The notes under the pieces were generated by a model. That model ran no database searches. It worked only from the letters and a program-made list of their open reading frames with translations, and had not been told where the DNA came from. The position numbers and the translations under genes are program-made. This document shows, piece by piece, positions 52,422 to 64,000 of a DNA stretch of 64,000 nt (within the stretch, counting starts at the first letter, position 1; each line of letters opens with the position of its first letter). This DNA comes from Leisingera thetidis (GTDB lineage: Bacteria; Pseudomonadota; Alphaproteobacteria; Rhodobacterales; Rhodobacteraceae). The stretch spans positions 623,501 to 687,500 of the forward strand of contig NZ_CP109787.1 in NCBI RefSeq assembly GCF_025857195.1. The letters run 5' to 3'.

Positions 52422-53486
52422 ATGAGCACCCCAAAGATCAGCATCCGCAACCTTTACAAGATCTTCGGCGCCAGGCCGGGCGAGGCGCTGCCCCTGGTCC
52501 GCGATCATGGCCTGAGCAAGGCGGATCTGCTGGAACAGCATCAGCACGTGCTGGGGCTGCAGGACATCAGCATCGGCATGCAGGCGGGCGAAATCACGGT
52601 GATCATGGGGCTGTCCGGCTCCGGTAAATCGACATTGATCCGGCATCTCAACCGGCTGATCGAACCCACCGCCGGAGAGATCCTGCTGGACGGGCGCGAT
52701 GTCATGGCGATGGGGGCGGCAGAGCTGCAGGCCCTGCGGCAGAACGCCATGTCGATGGTGTTCCAGAAGTTTGCCCTGCTGCCGCATAAGACCGTTCTGG
52801 AGAATGCGGCAACCGCCCTGAAAATCCGCGGCATGCGGCGGGAAGCGTATGAGGCGGAGGCCCGCAAGTGGCTGGCCCGGGTGGGGCTGGAAGGGTTCGA
52901 AGGCCGCTACCCCAGCCAGCTGTCAGGCGGCATGCAGCAGCGTGTCGGCATTGCCCGGGCGCTGGCGGCGGACAGCGGTATCCTGCTGATGGACGAGGCG
53001 TTTTCGGCGCTCGACCCGCTGATCCGCTCCGATATGCAGGATCTCCTGCTGGAGCTGCAGGCCGAGCTGCACAAAACCATCATCTTCATCACCCACGACC
53101 TGGACGAGGCGCTGAAACTGGCGGATCACCTGGTCATTCTCAAGGACGGCGCCGTCGTGCAGCAGGGCGCTCCGCAGCACATCGTGATGAGTCCGGCCGG
53201 TCCCTATATCGAGGAATTTGTCCGCGGCATTAACCGCGCCCGGGTGCTGCGGGCCGGAGCCATCGCACGGCAGGCGGCAGCGGCCGGCTCCGTGTCCGGG
53301 CAGGTGGACTGGAACGACACGCTGGAGACGGTCATCGAACGGGTGAACCGCCAGCCGGATGCCGTCATTGCGGTGATGCGGAACGGCAAAGTTTCCGGTA
53401 TCATCGAAACCGGTGATTTGCTGGCAGCCCTGCTGCCCTGCACCTCCGCGCCGCCGCTCGGACGGAACACCGCCATCGCTTCCTGA
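52422..53486 (+). CDS. proV: Betaine ABC transporter ATPase (ProV-like)
   Basis: A 354-residue ATPase: Walker A GLSGSGKST, signature LSGGMQQR, Walker B ILLMDEAFSALDPLIR, H-loop FITHDLDEA. The 75 residues after the ATPase core are a shortened CBS-like regulatory tail. ATG 52422 follows AGGAG. Confidence 0.93.
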   Translation: MSTPKISIRNLYKIFGARPGEALPLVRDHGLSKADLLEQHQHVLGLQDISIGMQAGEITVIMGLSGSGKSTLIRHLNRLIEPTAGEILLDGRDVMAMGAAELQALRQNAMSMVFQKFALLPHKTVLENAATALKIRGMRREAYEAEARKWLARVGLEGFEGRYPSQLSGGMQQRVGIARALAADSGILLMDEAFSALDPLIRSDMQDLLLELQAELHKTIIFITHDLDEALKLADHLVILKDGAVVQQGAPQHIVMSPAGPYIEEFVRGINRARVLRAGAIARQAAAAGSVSGQVDWNDTLETVIERVNRQPDAVIAVMRNGKVSGIIETGDLLAALLPCTSAPPLGRNTAIAS

Positions 53487-53830
53487 GCGGGCAGCATCCG
53501 GCCCTGAGGCCACCGTGTCCAAGGACCGCACGTTGGTGCGGGCCAGAGGCGAGCGGAAAATCTCCCTATCCGGCAAAGGTTGCGTGGCCGTTGACGGCCC
53601 GCCCTGTCAGGCGCACACTGCCGGGGCAGCGGTGAGGCTTGCAACACAGGGATATGCCGCGGAAGCTCTCCAATCATGCCGAATCTGGCGTCATGCGAGG
53701 AAAAGTGGCAGAAAAACTGGACTTATCATTTTTTAAAACTGTCACTGTTGGAGAACGCCGGGCCTCCGCAAGGTTTCACTGTTCAAACAACAAGAATAAC
53801 AAATACCAGTCCAAAGGGAGAAATTGTAAA
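53487..53830. other. 344-base gap, no gene
   Basis: Separates proV from the potD-like gene. The right half is A+T-rich and presumably holds the latter's promoter. No regulator binding motif is evident. Confidence 0.5.
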
Positions 53831-54955
53831 ATGGCTGAAAAAACAAGTATTTCACGGCGTTCAATGCTGCGGGTCGCAGGTGCTGCGGCTTTGGCGGCGC
53901 CGCTGTATTCGAAAAGCGCGCTGGCGTCTTCGGGGGAAGTGAACATCCTGATGTGGTCGGACTACCTGCCGCCGGAGTTCATCTCCGGCTTTGAGGCCAA
54001 GACCGGCATCAAGGTGAATTACACCGGCATCGGCTCCAACGAGGAAATCATCAACAAGATGAAGGCCACCAAGGGCCAGGGCTTTGACATCGTCTCGCCG
54101 ACCAACAACCGCTCGCTGCAGTGGGGGCCCTTGGAACTGCTGAAACCCTTCGACATGAGCAAGGTCAACATCGACGCGGTGAACCCGGCGATGGCCAAGA
54201 TCGGCACCGATGCCTGGAGTTTCGGCGGCTCGGGCGTGCATTGGCTGCCGCATATCTGGGGCACCGAGGGCATTGCCTACCGCACCGACAAATGGCTGCC
54301 AGCGGGCGATGCGCCCTCTTACGGCGATGTCTGGAGTGAGGAGAACGCCGGCAAGACCATGGGCCGGGCGCATTCGATGATGCTGGGCGCAGGGCTTTAC
54401 ATGGAAGCCTCGGGCGAGATGGAGCCGGGCTCGATCTGGGCGGCTTACGAGGACGAGGAGACCATGCGCAAGGTCTGGGGCCAGGTCACCGACTGGTGCG
54501 TGGCGCGCAAGGACCGCATCAAGCTGATCTGGAACGACGCCGACACCCAGAAGAACGGCCTGTTGAACGAGGGCGTGGTGGTCGGCCAGACCTGGGACGG
54601 ACCGCCGCTGGCGCTGAAGTCCGCAGGGGAACCCGTGCATTACCAGGCGCCGGTCGAAGGCGCGATGGCTTGGGTCGACGGCATCTCGATGCCGGTGGGC
54701 GCCAAGAACGAGGAGCAGGTCTATGCCTTCCTCGACTATGCTTATGAGCAGGAACCCGCGGGCAAGGCGATCGACAGCCACGGCTACAACTCGCCGGTGC
54801 TGGGCGCCGACAGCTTCTCCGGCGATGTCTACAAGAAGAACTTTGCAGAGGCCTACCCGGGCAACTCGCTGGCCAATCTGAACCCCTGGCCGGCCGAGGC
54901 GCCGTGGTACGCCGACGTGCGCACCGAGTTCGTCAACAAGTTCAAGAGCGCCTGA
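53831..54955 (+). CDS. potD: Polyamine-type ABC binding protein (PotD-like), Tat exported
   Basis: A 374-residue binding protein. The N-terminus has twin arginines (SRRSMLRVAG) and a hydrophobic core, a Tat signal that is unusual for PotD. The body matches the PotD/PotF family: VNILMWSDYLPPEFISGFE and FDIVSPTNN. Ligand may be spermidine, putrescine or another cation. ATG 53831; GGGAG lies 12 bases upstream. Confidence 0.85.
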   Translation: MAEKTSISRRSMLRVAGAAALAAPLYSKSALASSGEVNILMWSDYLPPEFISGFEAKTGIKVNYTGIGSNEEIINKMKATKGQGFDIVSPTNNRSLQWGPLELLKPFDMSKVNIDAVNPAMAKIGTDAWSFGGSGVHWLPHIWGTEGIAYRTDKWLPAGDAPSYGDVWSEENAGKTMGRAHSMMLGAGLYMEASGEMEPGSIWAAYEDEETMRKVWGQVTDWCVARKDRIKLIWNDADTQKNGLLNEGVVVGQTWDGPPLALKSAGEPVHYQAPVEGAMAWVDGISMPVGAKNEEQVYAFLDYAYEQEPAGKAIDSHGYNSPVLGADSFSGDVYKKNFAEAYPGNSLANLNPWPAEAPWYADVRTEFVNKFKSA

Positions 54956-54975
54956 CGCCTGAGCACCTGTTCACA

Positions 54976-55004
54976 CCGGCCCCCGGGACATCCCCGGGGG
55001 CCGG
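54976..55004 (+). terminator. Hairpin between potD and potA
   Basis: A perfect 12-bp stem CCGGCCCCCGGG/CCCGGGGGCCGG around ACATC, 20 bases after the potD stop. No T-run follows. Confidence 0.75.
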
Positions 55005-55126
55005 CCGTGCCGCCGGCAGGCCGCCGGAGCGGTGCGGAACCATCAACAATAGAACAAGGGCAGCAGGCCTGGCGGGGCCGGTGGCGCGCCACCGGATTGG
55101 GGACCTGCACCCTGGGGAGAAGCCAA

Positions 55127-56239
55127 ATGAGTGCAGGGGTCGGCGTTGATCTCGAAAGCCTCTGGATCCGCTTCGGTGACTTTGTTGCCGTGCGCGATGC
55201 CAATGTGAACATCAATGGGGGGGATTTCTTCTCGTTCCTGGGGCCTTCGGGCTGCGGCAAGACGACGATTCTGCGCGCGGTCTCGGGTTTTCTGGAACCC
55301 AGCGGCGGACGGGTGCTGATCGGCGGCAGCGATATGCGGGGGATCGGGCCGAACAAACGCCCGACCGCGCTGATCTTCCAGAACCTGGCGCTGTTTCCGC
55401 TGATGAAGGTCTGGGAGAACATCACCTTCTCAATGGAGATCAGGGGCGCCTCCTCCCGCGAGCGCCGCAAGCGTGCTGACGAGCTCCTGGAGATGATCGC
55501 GCTGCCGGGGCAGGGCGACAAGCTGCCGTCGGAACTGTCGGGCGGCCAGCGCCAGCGGGTGGCGATTGCGCGGGCGCTGTGCGCCGAGCCGGATGTGCTC
55601 CTGCTGGATGAGCCGCTGTCGGCGCTGGATCTGAAGCTGCGCCAGCACATGCGCACCGAGCTGCGCGAAATCCAGCAGCGGGTCGGCATCACCTTCATCT
55701 ACATCACCCACGACCAGGGCGAGGCGCTGACCATGTCCGACAATATCGCGGTGATGAAGGCGGGGGTGATCGATCAGATCGGTGACGGCAAGACCATCTA
55801 CAACGATCCCGCCACCGCTTTTGCGGCCTCTTTCGTGGGTGAAAACAACGTCTTCCGCGGCAAAATCAAACGCGTCATGGGCGATGAGGCGCTGATTGCC
55901 ACCAACCGCTCCGGCGAGCTGGTGGCACGGATCTCCACCGCCAACCAGGGCCGGATGAAGGAAGGCGACGAGGCGATGATGTTCATCCGCCCCGAGGCCT
56001 TTGCGCTGGCGCCCAAGGGGGCCACCGGCGGCCATTTCGTCACCGCCCGCGTCAACCACGAGGAGTTCGAGGGCAATGCCTTCAACATCTTCATGGAAGG
56101 CGACGGCGGCAAGGCGCTGAAGGTCTCGATCCCCAACCTGGGCCAGTCCTTCGGCGACCACACCGGCCAGAACATCACCCTGGAATACGAGACGAAAAAC
56201 GCCGTCTGTGTTCCGGCCGGTGAGCTGGCCGCGGAATGA
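55127..56239 (+). CDS. potA: Polyamine-type ABC ATPase (PotA-like)
   Basis: A 370-residue ATPase: Walker A GPSGCGKTT, signature LSGGQRQR, Walker B VLLLDEPLSALDLKLR, H-loop YITHDQGEA, and a C-terminal TOBE-type domain (about 280-365). ATG 55127 follows GGGGAG. Confidence 0.9.
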   Translation: MSAGVGVDLESLWIRFGDFVAVRDANVNINGGDFFSFLGPSGCGKTTILRAVSGFLEPSGGRVLIGGSDMRGIGPNKRPTALIFQNLALFPLMKVWENITFSMEIRGASSRERRKRADELLEMIALPGQGDKLPSELSGGQRQRVAIARALCAEPDVLLLDEPLSALDLKLRQHMRTELREIQQRVGITFIYITHDQGEALTMSDNIAVMKAGVIDQIGDGKTIYNDPATAFAASFVGENNVFRGKIKRVMGDEALIATNRSGELVARISTANQGRMKEGDEAMMFIRPEAFALAPKGATGGHFVTARVNHEEFEGNAFNIFMEGDGGKALKVSIPNLGQSFGDHTGQNITLEYETKNAVCVPAGELAAE

Positions 56240-56252
56240 GGAGGGCCACGCC

Positions 56253-57173
56253 ATGCCAAGCTTCCTGAGGGAGTTCTTCAAACGCAACGGCACCGGCATG
56301 GGCAGCCTGATGCTGGGTCTGGTCCTGTTCTGGACCATCGGCCTCATTATCCTGCCGCAGCTGTCGATGCTCGACTTCTCGTTCCGTCCCAACCTGCCGC
56401 CGCCGGAGATCGGCGGCCCAAGGGACGTCTACACGCTGGAAAACTACACATACCTGATCTACGGCCCGGAGGGCGGTAGCCAGGACTATAACGCGGTCGA
56501 CCTCAAGGTGTTCTTCCGCACCTTGGTGGCGGCGGTCTGCGTGACCGTCTTCAACCTGATCCTGTGCTACCCGATCGCCTATTACCTGGCCCAGACCAAG
56601 GGCAATCACATCCGCATCTTCGCGCTGATGCTGATCATCCCCTACTGGATCAACGAAATCCTGCGCGCCTTTGCGCTGCGGATCATTTTCGGCGAGACCG
56701 GGGTGTTGAACAACATGCTGGTGGGGCTGGGGGTTTTCGACACACCTTTCGACTTTATCCGCAATGACATCGCGCTTTATGCGGGTCTGGGCTATGCCTA
56801 CATCCTGTTGATGATCTTCCCGATCTACAATGTGATCGAAAGCCTCGACCGCAACCAGATCGAGGCGGCGCGCGACATGGGCGCCAGCTGGCTGAAGATC
56901 CACCAGCGGGTGGTCATTCCCTATGCCAAGCCGGGCATCTCCTCGGGCTGCACCATGGTGTTCATGCTGTCGGCGGGCGCGCTCGCGGCACCGCAGATCC
57001 TGGGCGGGCCGTCTTCCCTGTGGTTCACCCAGCTGATTTACCAGCAGTTCAATGACAACTCCGACTGGCCGCAGGGCGCGGCTTATGCGGTGGTGCTGCT
57101 GGTCACCTGTATCCTGCTTGTTCTGGCCATCATGCGCCTCTTCAAGGTCAACATGGGGGATATCGGCAAATGA
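56253..57173 (+). CDS. potB: Polyamine-type ABC permease (PotB-like)
   Basis: A 306-residue permease with six helices, the long FRTLVAAVCVTVFNLILCYPIAYYLAQ segment and EAA loop EAARDMGASWLKIHQRVVIPYAKPG. ATG 56253 follows AGGAGGG; it overlaps potC by four bases. Confidence 0.9.
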   Translation: MPSFLREFFKRNGTGMGSLMLGLVLFWTIGLIILPQLSMLDFSFRPNLPPPEIGGPRDVYTLENYTYLIYGPEGGSQDYNAVDLKVFFRTLVAAVCVTVFNLILCYPIAYYLAQTKGNHIRIFALMLIIPYWINEILRAFALRIIFGETGVLNNMLVGLGVFDTPFDFIRNDIALYAGLGYAYILLMIFPIYNVIESLDRNQIEAARDMGASWLKIHQRVVIPYAKPGISSGCTMVFMLSAGALAAPQILGGPSSLWFTQLIYQQFNDNSDWPQGAAYAVVLLVTCILLVLAIMRLFKVNMGDIGK

Positions 57174-58465
57174 AACGCCTCACTTTCATGCGCCTGAGCC
57201 TCTGGGTCTATCTGGGCGTGTTCTTTGCCTATCTGCTGGGCCCCTTGGTGATCATGTCGGCGACCGCCTTCAACTCGCCCTCCTTCCCGCGGATGACACC
57301 CTGGGAATGCCTGACCTTCGAGTGGTTCTCGGCGCTGTTCCGGGACGAGCGGATCCTGAACGGGATCTGGAACTCGATCCTGGTGGGGGCGGGCACGGTG
57401 GTTCTGTCGGTGGCGATGGGGCTGGCGGGCGCCCTGATGCTGACCCAGATCTGGCCCAAGCTCAGGGCGACCTACTACACCGTGATCATCGCGCCGATCC
57501 TGATCCCGGGCGTGGTGCTGGGGATCTCGACTCTGGTGTTCTGGGACCGGATTAACCGGATGCTGGGGCTGGGGGCGGACAGCTGGCTGTCCAACGGGCT
57601 GTTCCTGACCATCATCGGCCAATCCACCTTCATTGCCAGCTACTGCATGCTGGTCTTGGTGGCGCGGCTGCAGCGCTATGACGTGGCGCTGACCGAGGCG
57701 GCGCTGGACCTCGGCGCCACCCATGCCCAGGCCTTCCGCAAGGTGCTCCTGCCGTTCATGCGGCCTGCGATTGCCTCGGCTGCGGTGCTGGCCTTCCTCG
57801 CAAGCTTCGAGAACTACAACACCACCACCTTCACTTTTGGCGAATACCCGACGCTGACTATCGAACTGGCGCAGAAGGTGCGTTACGGCATCACCCCGGC
57901 GATCTCGGCGCTGGCCTTTATTATCGTGGTGCTGACGGTCTTTGCGGCGCTGGCCAATGAGGCCGCCCTGCGCCGCAAGGAGCTGGTGGCGGCGGCGCGC
58001 AGGAAGGCCACGGTAGCGGAGCTGGAAAGCGGCAGGCTGCGGCTGCCCGGCTTCCTCAGCTCCAATGCCGCGGCGGTGGCGCTGGTGGCTGTGGCCTGTG
58101 CGACGGTGGCGGTGGTCGGCACCGCCGCGGTCTACAGCCCGGCGCAGTGTATTGCCAATGTGCAGGAGCAGAAGCGGTTGGAGACCGCGGAGCGCATCCA
58201 GGAGCTGCGCCGCCAGCGCGAACTGCGCCGCCAAGAGCAGCTGGAGCAGCAGGGCGAAGCCCCGGCCCCAAGCGTGCCGTCCGGCGGTAACAGCTCCGGC
58301 TTCGGCAGCGTCTTCAACCCCGGCAACCTCTCCGGGGAAAGCGATGACGGGGCGGAAGCGGAGAAGGAACCGCAGGGCAACGGGGCGGGCAACAGCTCCG
58401 GCTTCGGCAATGTGTTCGATCCCGGCACTTTGTCGGGAGACGAGGACAGTGGCTCCGGCAACTGA
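57170..58465 (+). CDS. potC: Polyamine-type ABC permease (PotC-like) with a repeat-bearing C-terminal extension
   Basis: A 431-residue permease; the PotC-like core is residues 1-275 (EAA loop TEAALDLGATHAQAFRKVLLPFMRP). Beyond it lie a charged coil-like stretch, an extra membrane helix (about 300-320), an arginine/glutamine-rich segment (ELRRQRELRRQEQLEQQ) and two copies of a 16-residue motif N-S-S-G-F-G-x-V-F-x-P-G-x-L-S-G at 374-389 and 408-423. PotC proteins normally stop near residue 280. The repeat is also present at the DNA level. Confidence 0.85.
   Translation: MKRLTFMRLSLWVYLGVFFAYLLGPLVIMSATAFNSPSFPRMTPWECLTFEWFSALFRDERILNGIWNSILVGAGTVVLSVAMGLAGALMLTQIWPKLRATYYTVIIAPILIPGVVLGISTLVFWDRINRMLGLGADSWLSNGLFLTIIGQSTFIASYCMLVLVARLQRYDVALTEAALDLGATHAQAFRKVLLPFMRPAIASAAVLAFLASFENYNTTTFTFGEYPTLTIELAQKVRYGITPAISALAFIIVVLTVFAALANEAALRRKELVAAARRKATVAELESGRLRLPGFLSSNAAAVALVAVACATVAVVGTAAVYSPAQCIANVQEQKRLETAERIQELRRQRELRRQEQLEQQGEAPAPSVPSGGNSSGFGSVFNPGNLSGESDDGAEAEKEPQGNGAGNSSGFGNVFDPGTLSGDEDSGSGN
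58289..58438 (+). repeat. Two-copy repeat inside the potC extension
   Basis: Copies at 58289-58336 and 58391-58438 encode a near-identical 16-residue motif and begin with an identical stretch of 19 bases (aacagctccggcttcggca), so the duplication is recent. Confidence 0.8.
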
Positions 58466-58488
58466 CCTGGTCAAAGTCACAAACACAG

Positions 58489-58511
58489 AAGGCGGCCCTG
58501 GGGCCGCCTTT
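58489..58511. terminator. Bidirectional terminator after potC
   Basis: AAGGCGGCC/GGCCGCCTT around CTGG followed by T; between convergent potC and the AraC gene. Confidence 0.85.
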
Positions 58512-58534
58512 ATCATTTTGGCGGTAGGCGGGTG

Positions 58535-59539
58535 TCAGGCCGCGGAGCCTGCCGGGTGGCGGTCCGCGTAATATTGTTTGCGGAAGGCCTGCGGGCTGGT
58601 TTTGTATTCGCGCTTGAACCATTCGGTCAGATTGCTGCGCGAGCCAAAGCCGGTGGCGGCGACGATTTCGGCAAGCGGCAGAGTGGTGTGCAGCAAGAGC
58701 TGGCGTGCTTTTTCGATCCGCAGCTTGCGGTAGGCGGCCAGCGGGCTGGTGCGGGCCTTCTGCTGGAAGCGGCGCTCCAGTTTGCGCGGGGAAACGCCCG
58801 CCTGCCGGGCGATGTCGCGGATCAGCAAAGGCTCCTCGAGGTTCTGCTGCATCAGGTCGAGGATCTTGACCACCAGCGCGTCGCCGCCGGCGGTCTGGCG
58901 CAGCTGCAGCGAGACCTTGGACTGTTCCGAGGCGGGACCAAAGGCCAGGCCAAGGTAGTCGCAGACCGCATCGGCCATGAAAGGGCCGCGGTCGGCGCGC
59001 AGGAAACCCGCGAGCAGGCGCAGGGCGGCAAAGCTGCTGACGGCAGTGCAGATGCGGCCGGAGGTGGTGGTCATTGTGCCTGCCGGGGCGCAGGTCAGCC
59101 GCTCTTCCTCCGCGGCGGCGGCAAAATTCGAATGCACGGCGGTCTCAATCGCGGCGTTGAGGCCGCATTCGGGCAGCAGGAATATGGCGCTGCCGGCAAA
59201 CAGGCAGCGCTGCGCCTGGCGGCAGATCCGCTGCAGGCTGGCCTTCTCGCCGGAATTGAGCGGCCAGCGGCTAGCGATGCCGCCGAGGAAAATGACGGTC
59301 TGCGGCTTCCAGCCGGCGGGCGCGGTGCGCATCTGCGGGCCGAGGGTGCGCACGGCGGTGCGGTAGCCGCTGCCGGGAAACAGGTCATTGGCGGCGCGGA
59401 AGACTTCGCAGATCATCTGCGCCGCCGCGGGCGGCTCTGCCTGCGGCAGAATGATCTCGATATCGTGGAAGCGGGTCTGTGCGGCGCTGTCAGCAGTTGG
59501 CCGGGAGGCTGGCACGGTCAGCGGTTCGAGACGGGACAT
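58535..59539 (-). CDS. GlxA/GbdR-like AraC-family regulator
   Basis: A 334-residue regulator: an N-terminal DJ-1/PfpI-like domain (about 20-200, with VIFLGGIASRWPL) and a C-terminal AraC double helix-turn-helix (about 230-325, LIRDIARQAGVSPRKLERRFQQK and LAEIVAATGFGSRSNLTEWFKREY). GbdR, which activates glycine betaine catabolism in Pseudomonas, has this architecture. ATG 59539 follows GGAGA; ATG 59542 is possible. It sits between the pot transporter and the glycine cleavage operon. Confidence 0.88.
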   Translation of the reverse strand: MSRLEPLTVPASRPTADSAAQTRFHDIEIILPQAEPPAAAQMICEVFRAANDLFPGSGYRTAVRTLGPQMRTAPAGWKPQTVIFLGGIASRWPLNSGEKASLQRICRQAQRCLFAGSAIFLLPECGLNAAIETAVHSNFAAAAEEERLTCAPAGTMTTTSGRICTAVSSFAALRLLAGFLRADRGPFMADAVCDYLGLAFGPASEQSKVSLQLRQTAGGDALVVKILDLMQQNLEEPLLIRDIARQAGVSPRKLERRFQQKARTSPLAAYRKLRIEKARQLLLHTTLPLAEIVAATGFGSRSNLTEWFKREYKTSPQAFRKQYYADRHPAGSAA

Positions 59540-59599
59540 CATTCTCTCCTCTGAGCGGGTCATGCAAAGGAAGGCAGCCATGCAGGAGGGCTGCCGGGA

Positions 59600-59626
59600 T
59601 GCCCCGCCGGACAGGCCGGCGGGGCA
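59600..59626 (-). terminator. Hairpin after gcvP
   Basis: A perfect 11-bp stem TGCCCCGCCGG/CCGGCGGGGCA around ACAGG, 15 bases past the gcvP stop. Confidence 0.75.
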
Positions 59627-59640
59627 AGGAGCCTGGAGGA

Positions 59641-62499
<2,859 letters not shown>

Positions 62500-62527
62500 T
62501 TCAGAGGTCCTTGTCTGGGGCAATGGG

Positions 62528-62551
62528 TCCCGCCGGGCGGTCCCGGCGGGA
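62528..62551 (-). terminator. Hairpin between gcvH and gcvP
   Basis: A perfect 10-bp stem TCCCGCCGGG/CCCGGCGGGA with a four-base loop, in the 60-base gap. Likely tunes gcvP relative to gcvTH. Confidence 0.7.
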
Positions 62552-62559
62552 AGGGGTGC

Positions 62560-62925
62560 TTAGCCGATCAGGGCCTTGTAGCCGTCCAGATCCATCAGAT
62601 CGTCCAGCTGGGAGGCATCCGACAGTTTGATCTTGTAAATCCAGGCGTCGCCTTCCGGGCTGTCGTTCAGGGCGCCGGGATTGTCGGCCAGGGCCTCGTT
62701 GACCTCGACCACTTCGCCGTCCAGCGGCGCGTAGATTTCGGAGGCGGCCTTGACGGATTCGATCACACCGATCTCACCGCCCTTTTCGAACTCGTCGCCG
62801 GCTTCGCGCTGCTCGACGAAGACCACTTCGCCCAGCTGGTCGGCGGCGTGCTGGGTGATGCCCAGGGTGGCCATGTCGCCTTCAACGGTGATCCACTCGT
62901 GGTCTTCGGAATAATAGGTGGCCAT
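62560..62925 (-). CDS. gcvH: Glycine cleavage H protein
   Basis: A 121-residue lipoyl carrier. The lipoylated lysine is in IGVIESVKAASEIYAPLDG near residue 62; the start YYSEDHEWI is standard. It shuttles the aminomethyl group between P, T and L proteins. ATG follows AGGAGAG. Confidence 0.97.
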   Translation of the reverse strand: MATYYSEDHEWITVEGDMATLGITQHAADQLGEVVFVEQREAGDEFEKGGEIGVIESVKAASEIYAPLDGEVVEVNEALADNPGALNDSPEGDAWIYKIKLSDASQLDDLMDLDGYKALIG

Positions 62926-62947
62926 GTTCGACTCTCCTGATGATGTC

Positions 62948-64000
62948 TTAGCGTTTGTAGTTCTGGGTGACGAAGGGCAGCGCGGTGATTTCAGCCGGCT
63001 GCGCCTTGCCTCGGATGATGAGGTTCACCTTGGTGCCCGGCTCGGCGTGGCCGGCCGAAACATAGCCCATGGCGACCGGGCCGCCGACGGTGGGGCCGAA
63101 GCTGCCCGAGGTGATCGCGCCGAGAGTATCGCCGCCTTGGCTTTGAACTTCCACACCCTGGCGGGCGGGGGCGCGGCCTTCGGGCTTGATGCCGACCAGT
63201 TTCCTGGACGGGCCTTCGGCCAGTTCCTTCTGGATGCGGGCGGCACCGGGGAAGCCGCCTTCTTCCTTGCGGCGTTTCTGGATCGCCCATGTGAGCGACG
63301 CTTCGACCGGCGAGGTTGCCTGGTCGATGTCATTGCCGTAGAGGCAGAGGCCGGCTTCCAGCCGCAGGCTGTCGCGGGCGCCGAGGCCTGCGGGTTCGCA
63401 GTCGTCATGGGCCAGGAACAGTTTGGACACGCGGATGGCGTCGGCTTCCGGGATCGAGATTTCGTAGCCGTCCTCGCCAGTGTAGCCCAGACGTGAGATG
63501 CGGCACTCGGCGCCGCCGATATCCGCCACGGTGGTTTCCATGAACTTCAGCTCACGGGCGGCGGGGCAGAGCGCGCCGACAACGTCCTCGGCCTTGGGGC
63601 CCTGAACGGCGACCAGTGCGCGGTCGAAGATCTCGGTCACGTCGACGCCGTCCAGGTTGGCCTGCATGTGCGGGATGTCCTGGTGGCGCAGCGCGGCGTT
63701 CACCACCACGAAATAATGGTCGCCGGCGTTGGAGACGATCAGGTCGTCCATGATGCCGCCATCGTCATTTGTGAAGAAGCCGTAGCGCGCCTTGCCTTCT
63801 TTCAGACCGGCAAAGGCCTGCGGGCAGAGCGTTTCCAGTTTTTCGCCCACGTTATCGCCGCGCAGGATCACCTGGCCCATGTGGGAGACGTCGAACAGCG
63901 CGGCCTTTTCGCGGCACTGCTTGTGCTCGCCCATGATGCCCATCGGGTACTGCACCGGCATTTCCCAGCCGGCAAAGTCGACCATCTTGCCGCCGAGTTC
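62948..64000 (-). CDS. gcvT: Glycine cleavage T protein (aminomethyltransferase), 5' end beyond the window
   Basis: At least 350 residues of GcvT are visible; the frame stays open to the right edge, where ELGGKMVDFAGWEMPVQYP is the conserved N-terminal region, so the true start lies a little beyond 64000. It transfers the aminomethyl carbon to tetrahydrofolate. The folate site region GYTGEDGYEI and the C-terminal SFGPTVGGPVAMGYV are present. Confidence 0.96.
   Translation of the reverse strand, partial: ELGGKMVDFAGWEMPVQYPMGIMGEHKQCREKAALFDVSHMGQVILRGDNVGEKLETLCPQAFAGLKEGKARYGFFTNDDGGIMDDLIVSNAGDHYFVVVNAALRHQDIPHMQANLDGVDVTEIFDRALVAVQGPKAEDVVGALCPAARELKFMETTVADIGGAECRISRLGYTGEDGYEISIPEADAIRVSKLFLAHDDCEPAGLGARDSLRLEAGLCLYGNDIDQATSPVEASLTWAIQKRRKEEGGFPGAARIQKELAEGPSRKLVGIKPEGRAPARQGVEVQSQGGDTLGAITSGSFGPTVGGPVAMGYVSAGHAEPGTKVNLIIRGKAQPAEITALPFVTQNYKR

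Overview
This window is GC-rich chromosomal DNA, very probably from a marine alphaproteobacterium of the roseobacter group (Rhodobacteraceae). Evidence for that placement: a complete nosCRZDFYL nitrous-oxide reductase operon of the alphaproteobacterial type, a PhyR-NepR-EcfG general stress system with GGAAC-N16/17-CGTT promoters, a roseobacter-style TauABC transporter, and dense clusters of transporters and demethylases for betaines, polyamines and arginine.

Layout. 0-4 kb: small housekeeping and stress genes (antibiotic-biosynthesis-monooxygenase-like, universal stress protein, zf-TFIIB, YbaK, SPW-repeat). 4.1-4.8 kb: an A+T-richer orphan secreted protein. 4.8-11.4 kb: uvrB, a divergent MarR/GST pair, a complex I accessory subunit, an alpha/beta hydrolase, a Crp/Fnr regulator and tRNA-Arg(TCT). 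11.6-23.3 kb: a general-stress island with csbD, DUF3618-like, AI-2E transporter, PRC-barrel, a secreted protein plus entericidin, PLDc_N, phospholipase D, histidine kinase, ecfG, nepR, phyR, dps, DUF1328 and DUF883. Eight genes here carry an EcfG-like promoter 25-60 bases before their start, and three of these match the consensus exactly.

23.4-30.9 kb: an arginine/methylarginine module. TetR, an AruH-like transaminase, an AruI-like decarboxylase and dimethylarginine dimethylaminohydrolase form one tightly coupled operon, divergent from a HisJ/Q/M/P-type amino-acid ABC transporter. 31.0-39.1 kb: nosCRZDFYL with an FNR-type box upstream; nosX is absent.

39.1-58.5 kb: a region for uptake and demethylation of methylated amines and sulfonates. 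It holds an HpsN-like dehydrogenase, two paralogous LysR regulators each divergent from an ABC transporter (TauABC and ProXWV), a divergent pair of an FAD-GcvT oxidoreductase and a non-pyrrolysine MttB-family methyltransferase, and a PotDABC-type transporter whose PotC carries an unusual repeat-bearing tail. 58.5-64 kb: a GbdR/GlxA-like AraC regulator and the glycine cleavage operon gcvT-gcvH-gcvP, with gcvT running off the right edge.

Read together, the right third suggests a route that imports betaine-like compounds, removes methyl groups (MttB-like, then FAD-GcvT) into the tetrahydrofolate pool and burns the resulting glycine through the glycine cleavage system. No corrinoid partner for the MttB-like protein is visible, and this is the most interesting open question in the window.
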